From the NCBI GenBank assembly GCA_021777135.1, contig JAJYDX010000011.1:1-33404 (forward strand): a DNA stretch of 33,404 nucleotides, read 5' to 3'. Origin of the DNA: a bacterium (GTDB lineage Bacteria > SZUA-79 > Acidulodesulfobacterales > Acidulodesulfobacteraceae). The translations under genes were made by a program, and so were the position numbers. Of the stretch, positions 33,341-33,404 are shown in pieces (position 1 is the first letter of the stretch; each line of letters begins with the position of its first letter). A model generated the notes under the pieces. The model saw only the letters and a program-made list of their open reading frames with translations, was not told where the DNA came from and searched no databases.

Positions 33341-33404
33341 ATTCCCGCTTTCGCGGGAATGACACCCTTTAGATTAAGCATTAATCACGCATAGTCATTC
33401 CCGC
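33341..33404. repeat. GC-rich dispersed-type inverted repeat pair, second copy cut by the window end
   Basis: ATTCCCGC (33341-33348) and GCGGGAAT (33353-33360) form a perfect hairpin with a 4-nt loop. The core fits ATTCCC-N8-GGGAAT, the same pattern as the neisserial dRS3 element. The 11-mer GCGGGAATGAC (33353-33363) reappears inverted as GTCATTCCCGC at 33394-33404, where the window ends, so a second copy in opposite orientation appears to begin there, about 30 nt away. The high G+C contrasts with its surroundings, which suggests a spread repetitive element. Confidence 0.7.

Noticed and set aside
1-33404. tRNA genes, CRISPR array, insertion sequence or prophage
   Set aside because: No cloverleaf-like gap sequence, regularly spaced repeats, transposase, integrase or phage genes were seen; nearly all the DNA is occupied by identified genes.

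Overview
This is a low-G+C (roughly one third G+C by eye), densely packed chromosomal window from a Gram-negative bacterium. Gene content and order resemble the former Deltaproteobacteria: pilB-pilT-pilC-pilS-pilR, xseB-ispA-dxs-tlyA, and rimP-nusA-infB-rbfA-DHH-truB-rpsO-pnp-M16. A low-G+C deltaproteobacterial candidate lineage is a reasonable guess, but the window holds no rRNA to settle it. I found no tRNA, rRNA, CRISPR array, insertion sequence or prophage. No gap between genes exceeds about 160 bases.

Layout: (1) 1-3842, plus strand: the 3' end of a UbiB/ABC1-type kinase, ribF, then a small membrane histidine kinase with a sigma-54-dependent response regulator. (2) 3839-9310, minus strand: xseB, ispA, dxs, tlyA and a large TPR protein, read from a near-consensus promoter just ahead of xseB. 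This block ends tail to tail with the response regulator, and their stop codons overlap. (3) 9464-11692, plus strand: a 3-TM protein of unknown function, a DUF4388 (PATAN-like) protein and aroE, from a divergent promoter. (4) 11822-19438: the type IV pilus motor and regulation genes pilB, pilT, pilC, pilS and pilR. No pilin gene follows. A perfect 14-bp inverted repeat precedes pilB. (5) 19446-30444: truA, then the transcription/translation block rimP, nusA, infB, rbfA, nrnA-like DHH, truB, rpsO, pnp and an M16 peptidase. A promoter and an intrinsic-terminator hairpin lie directly before rimP. (6) 30487-33279: a DUF2301-like membrane protein, then a TetR repressor and a DHA2-type drug exporter, with a palindromic operator in the promoter spacer. 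(7) 33280-33404: a non-coding tail with a GC-rich dispersed-type repeat and the start of an inverted second copy.

Most of the window is conserved housekeeping. The points most worth a second look are regulatory: the terminator at the rimP start, the inverted repeat before pilB, the possible c-di-GMP-binding motifs in PilB, the operator in the tetR promoter, and the repeat pair at the right edge. I did not find convincing evidence of a wholly new defence, mobile or metabolic system.
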